Origin: Iamia sp052038315
GTDB lineage: Bacteria; Actinomycetota; Acidimicrobiia; Acidimicrobiales; Iamiaceae
Length of the DNA stretch: 18,653 bases
NCBI GenBank assembly: GCA_052038315.1
Contig: JBQGCF010000076.1
Location: forward strand, 1 to 18,653
Direction of reading: 5' to 3'
In this document: positions 16,087 to 18,653 of the stretch, in pieces
Numbering within the stretch: position 1 is the first letter of the stretch
How the letters are laid out: every line of letters begins with the position of its first letter
Position numbers and translations under genes: made by a program
Notes under the pieces: model-generated
Database searches by the model: none
What the model was told of the DNA's origin: nothing
The model's input: the letters and a program-made list of their open reading frames with translations, nothing else

Positions 16087-17034
16087 ATGAGACCTCCCGC
16101 CATCACCGCCACGGGGCTGCGCAAGGCCTACGGGGACAACCCGGTGCTCGCCGGCATCGACCTGCACGTCCCGGCCGGCACCGTCTTCGCCCTCCTCGGC
16201 CCCAACGGCTCGGGCAAGACCACCACGGTCAACCTGCTGACGACGCTGATCGCCGCCGACGCCGGTGCGATCACCGTCGCCGGCCACGACCTGGCCACCG
16301 ACCCGATGGCCGTCCGGGGCGCCATCGGCGTCACCGGCCAGTTCTCGGCCGTCGACGACCTCCTGACCGGGACCGAGAACCTCCGCCTGATGGCCGACCT
16401 GCACCACCTGGGCCGCACCGAGGGTGCAGCCCGCATCGCCGAGCTGGTCGCCCGTCTGGACCTGGTCGATGCGGCCGACCGGCCGGCGTCGACCTACTCG
16501 GGCGGGATGAGGCGCCGGCTCGACCTGGCCATGACCCTGCTCGGGGAGCCCGAGGTGATCTTCCTCGACGAGCCGACGACCGGGCTCGACCCCCGCAGCC
16601 GGCGGCAGGTGTGGGACGACGTCCGGGCCCTGGTCCGCGAGGGCGTCACCGTCTTCCTGACCACCCAGTACCTGGACGAGGCCGACGCCCTGGCCGACCG
16701 GATCGCCCTGCTCGACGGTGGGCGGATCGTGGCCGAGGGGACGGCCAGCGAGCTCAAGGCCCGGGTCCCCGGCGGTCACGTCCGGCTCGACTTCGCCACG
16801 CCGACCGCCCTGGCCGCCGCCGCCCACGCCCTCGACGGCACCGGGGCGACCGTCGACGAGGCCGCCCTCGTCCTGCGGGTGCCGGGCGACCCCACCGCCG
16901 GCGCCCTGCGGGACCTGCTGGCCGGCCTCGACGACCTCGACCTCGACGACCTCGACCTGGACGACGTGGCCGTCGAGGTGGTCCGGCCCGACCTCGACGA
17001 CGTCTTCTTCGCCCTCACGGAGGTGACCCGATGA
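16087..17034 (+). CDS. DrrA-like ABC transporter ATP-binding protein
   Basis: The 315-residue ATPase powers export through the permease encoded next to it. Walker A is G38-P-N-G-S-G-K44-T, the signature YSGGM starts at 137, Walker B is VIFLDEP (157-163), and the D-loop is TGLDP. The H-loop has Gln194 (TTQYLDEAD) in place of His, as in the daunorubicin-exporter ATPase DrrA. The C-terminal domain ends in RPDLDDVFFALTEVTR, the typical DrrA/DUF4162 ending. ATG 16087 is chosen over the in-frame TTG at 16048, because that TTG is the promoter -35 and the conserved domain begins just after 16087. There is no Shine-Dalgarno; the predicted transcription start falls at this ATG. The stop overlaps the permease start (ATGA). 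The cargo is unknown; drug or lipid-like compounds are usual. Confidence 0.93.
   Translation: MRPPAITATGLRKAYGDNPVLAGIDLHVPAGTVFALLGPNGSGKTTTVNLLTTLIAADAGAITVAGHDLATDPMAVRGAIGVTGQFSAVDDLLTGTENLRLMADLHHLGRTEGAARIAELVARLDLVDAADRPASTYSGGMRRRLDLAMTLLGEPEVIFLDEPTTGLDPRSRRQVWDDVRALVREGVTVFLTTQYLDEADALADRIALLDGGRIVAEGTASELKARVPGGHVRLDFATPTALAAAAHALDGTGATVDEAALVLRVPGDPTAGALRDLLAGLDDLDLDDLDLDDVAVEVVRPDLDDVFFALTEVTR
16927..16965 (+). repeat. 15-bp tandem repeat coding for a Leu/Asp run in the ATPase
   Basis: CTCGACGACCTCGAC occurs twice exactly (16927-16941 and 16942-16956), followed by a partial third copy with one change. It encodes an Asp-Asp-Leu-Asp-Leu run in the C-terminal regulatory domain of the ATPase, just before the conserved DrrA-type tail. 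It probably arose by replication slippage and could vary in length between strains. Confidence 0.85.
17019..17025 (+). promoter_or_regulatory. Shine-Dalgarno for the permease gene
   Basis: GGAGGTG lies inside the end of the ATPase gene, five bases before ATG 17031. It is the strongest ribosome binding site in this operon and supports that start. Confidence 0.8.
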
Positions 17035-17825
17035 CCGCCACCACGCCCCACCCGGTGCAGGACTCGCTCACGATGCTGCGCCGCCGGCTCCTGCACCTGC
17101 GCCGCTACCCGTCGCTGACGGTGATGCTGGTCGGCCAGCCGATCCTGTTCCTCCTGCTGTTCGTCGGCGTGCTCGGCGGCACCCTCGGCGACGGGCTGGG
17201 CGGGGCCGGCGGGGGGAGGGGCGAGTACCTCCACTTCCTCGTCCCCGGGATCATCGTGATGGCGGTGGCGAGCGTCGCCGTCGGGACCGCCGTGTCGGTG
17301 GCCATGGACGCCCAGAGCGGGATCATCGCCCGCTTCCGGACGATGGCCATCGCCCCCTCCTCGGTGCTGACCGGCCACGTCCTCGGCGCCCTCGTGCAGT
17401 CGGCCCTCGCCGTCGTCCTGTCGGTCCTGGTCGCGGTGGCCATGGGCTACCGGCCCGACGCCGGGATCGCCGAGGCCCTCGTCGTGGTGGCCCTCGTCGC
17501 CGCCCTGGCCTTCGCCCTGACGTGGCTGACGGTGGCCTTCGGGCTGGCGGCCAAGAGCGTCGAGTCGGCCAGCAACCTGCCCATGGTCCTGATGCTCCTG
17601 CCCTTCCTCGGCAGCGGCTTCGTCCCGACCGCCGACATGCCGAGCGGGCTGCGCTGGTTCGCCGAGCACCAGCCCTTCACCGCCGTGATCGACGCCCTCC
17701 GGGCCCTGCTGGACGGGTCGTCGAGCGGCTCGGACCTGGGCGTGGCCCTGGCCTGGTGCGCCGGGCTCACGGTCGTCGGCTGGGCCCTGGCGGTGCGCAC
17801 CTACGCCGCCGAGCGGCCAACCTGA
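17031..17825 (+). CDS. DrrB-like ABC-2 type transporter permease
   Basis: The 264-residue protein has six hydrophobic segments at about residues 27-50, 67-92, 112-135, 141-170, 176-198 and 237-256, the usual layout and length of ABC-2 (DrrB-type) permeases. After the first two segments the loop ARFRTMAIAPSSVLTGHV matches the family's motif that contacts the ATPase (usually R-x-R-x-x-P-x-x-x-x-x-x-G). The fifth segment ends with FLGSGFVPTADMPSGLRWFAEHQPFT, a near-consensus stretch of this family (S-x-x-F-V-P...M-P...L...N/HP). The gene overlaps the ATPase stop by four bases and has its own Shine-Dalgarno, so the two subunits are made together and should form an efflux complex in the inner membrane. 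The substrate cannot be read from sequence. Confidence 0.92.
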   Translation: MTATTPHPVQDSLTMLRRRLLHLRRYPSLTVMLVGQPILFLLLFVGVLGGTLGDGLGGAGGGRGEYLHFLVPGIIVMAVASVAVGTAVSVAMDAQSGIIARFRTMAIAPSSVLTGHVLGALVQSALAVVLSVLVAVAMGYRPDAGIAEALVVVALVAALAFALTWLTVAFGLAAKSVESASNLPMVLMLLPFLGSGFVPTADMPSGLRWFAEHQPFTAVIDALRALLDGSSSGSDLGVALAWCAGLTVVGWALAVRTYAAERPT

Positions 17826-17830
17826 CGGCC

Positions 17831-18646
17831 ATGGTCCCCACCCCCCGGCTCACGATCGGCCAGGTCGCGGCGTACGCCGGCGTCACCACCCGGGCCGTCC
17901 GCCACTACCACCAGGTCGGCCTGCTGGCCGAGCCGCCCCGGGACCCCTCCGGGTACCGCCGCTACGGCGCCCGCGACGTGATCGAGCTGATCCGCATCCG
18001 GGCCCTGGCCGAGGCCGGTGTCCCCCTCAACCGGGTCGGCGAGCTGCTCGCCGCCGACCGGGACGAGCTGGCCGTCGCGGTGGCCGAGATCGACGATCAG
18101 CTGCGGGCCGAGGTCGAGCGGCTGGAGCGCCACCGGGAGGCGGTCGCCCAGCTGGCCACCGTCGACGGGCTGGCCCTGCCCAAGGAGGTCGTGGCCTACC
18201 TCGACCACCTGCGGGAGCTGGGCTTCAGCGAGCTCCTCGTCGCCTACGAGCGGGACGCCTGGATCCTGCTCGGCGTCCAGGTCCCCGACGAGATCTCGTG
18301 GTGGATCGAGGGCAAGCTCGCCACCTTCGACGACCCCGACGTGCTGGCCGGCTACCGGGCCATCGACGCCGCCCTGGGCTGGGATGCCGACGACCCCCGG
18401 CTGGAGGAGGTGGCCGACCTGCTCGACGGCCTGTTCGCCCGGCAGCTGGAGGAGCAGGGCGGCCGGACCCCGTCCTCCGTCGACGAGACCACCGTCGCCC
18501 TGCTCGACGCCGAGTCGGCCCACGCCTCGCCGGCCTGGCGCCGGATCACCGAGCTGCTGGAGGCCAAGGGCTGGCGGGGCTGGAACGACACGACCCCCCG
18601 ACGCGAGACAGGCCCCCGACGCGAGACCGGCCCGCCGTCCCCCTGA
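17831..18646 (+). CDS. MerR-family transcriptional regulator
   Basis: The 271-residue protein has an N-terminal winged helix of the MerR type at about residues 6-74: LTIGQVAAYAGVTTRAVRHY, then the wing DPSGYRRYGARDV and a second helix pair up to GELL. A coiled-coil helix (about 86-110, EIDDQLRAEVERLERHREAV) would form the dimer. The C-terminal 160 residues are an alpha-helical domain that I do not recognise; it has no cysteine, which argues against metal or thiol sensing and favours an organic ligand. ATG 17831 is chosen because the conserved helix begins a few residues later; it lies five bases after the permease stop, so the gene is part of the operon. It probably binds the dyad at 16051-16071. 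The last residues hold a PRRETG duplication. Confidence 0.92.
   Translation: MVPTPRLTIGQVAAYAGVTTRAVRHYHQVGLLAEPPRDPSGYRRYGARDVIELIRIRALAEAGVPLNRVGELLAADRDELAVAVAEIDDQLRAEVERLERHREAVAQLATVDGLALPKEVVAYLDHLRELGFSELLVAYERDAWILLGVQVPDEISWWIEGKLATFDDPDVLAGYRAIDAALGWDADDPRLEEVADLLDGLFARQLEEQGGRTPSSVDETTVALLDAESAHASPAWRRITELLEAKGWRGWNDTTPRRETGPRRETGPPSP
18596..18631 (+). repeat. 18-bp tandem duplication at the end of the MerR gene
   Basis: CCCCGACGCGAGACAGGC (18596-18613) is followed directly by a copy with one change, A to C (18614-18631). It encodes two PRRETG units in a disordered, basic tail just before the stop codon. The tail is unlikely to be part of the folded domain. Confidence 0.88.
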
Positions 18647-18651
18647 GGGGG
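18639..18651 (+). terminator. Possible stem at the operon end, cut by the window edge
   Basis: CCCCC (18639-18643) and GGGGG (18647-18651) flank the TGA stop codon of the MerR gene as a 3-base loop. The stem could be part of a terminator, but the loop is very small, no U-run is visible, and the window ends here. Confidence 0.25.
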
Positions 18652-18653
18652 CG

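Noticed and set aside
17522..17830. Upstream extension of the MerR frame into the permease gene.
   Set aside because: The extension is Arg/Gly-rich shadow text. The conserved helix-turn-helix starts a few residues after ATG 17831.

Overview
The window is very GC-rich (sampled lines run from about 65% to over 80% G+C) and every gene lies on the + strand. The codon usage, two starts that look leaderless (a promoter placed so that transcription begins at the ATG) and the gene types all point to a high-GC actinomycete (Actinomycetota). Acidimicrobiia is a guess that sequence alone cannot settle. No RNA gene, insertion sequence, integrase, CRISPR array or origin was found, and there is no gene-free stretch longer than 75 bases.

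Region 1 (start to 14408) is a single enormous open reading frame, at least 4801 residues, that enters the window already open. It encodes a modular RHS/YD-repeat polymorphic toxin. In order it carries carbohydrate-binding-like modules, two fibronectin type III domains, a concanavalin/LamG-like domain, about fourteen bacterial Ig-like modules, two PKD-like domains, a carboxypeptidase-regulatory-like domain, CARDB/NEW3-like beta domains, another FN3-like domain, a DUF6531-type RHS entry domain, about 45 YD repeats and a canonical RHS core. After the core come two hydrophobic segments, a proline-rich linker with scattered cysteines, and a C-terminal domain of about 108 residues with a PD-(D/E)XK nuclease-like active site (D4738, E4753, K4755, counting the GTG at position 12 as residue 1).

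Region 2 (14405-14836) is a small gene that overlaps the toxin stop codon by ATGA. By position and by a loose Imm1-like look it is the cognate immunity gene. The toxin tip and this gene share a drop in G+C to about 67-68%, compared with about 77-82% in lines sampled just downstream, as expected for a swappable toxin/immunity cassette.

Region 3 (14869-16011) is a sarcosine-oxidase-like FAD amine oxidase. It keeps the cysteine used for covalent flavin attachment and the lysine used for oxygen activation in that family. It seems unrelated to the toxin and has its own leaderless-type -10 element.

Region 4 (16048-18646) is a compact operon: a MerR-type promoter with a perfect 21-bp dyad operator, a DrrA-like ABC ATPase, a DrrB-like ABC-2 permease and a MerR-family regulator. 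The regulator probably controls its own operon from the dyad, giving an inducible efflux system for an unknown hydrophobic compound. The dyad spacing puts the predicted transcription start at the ATPase ATG, so the message is probably leaderless.
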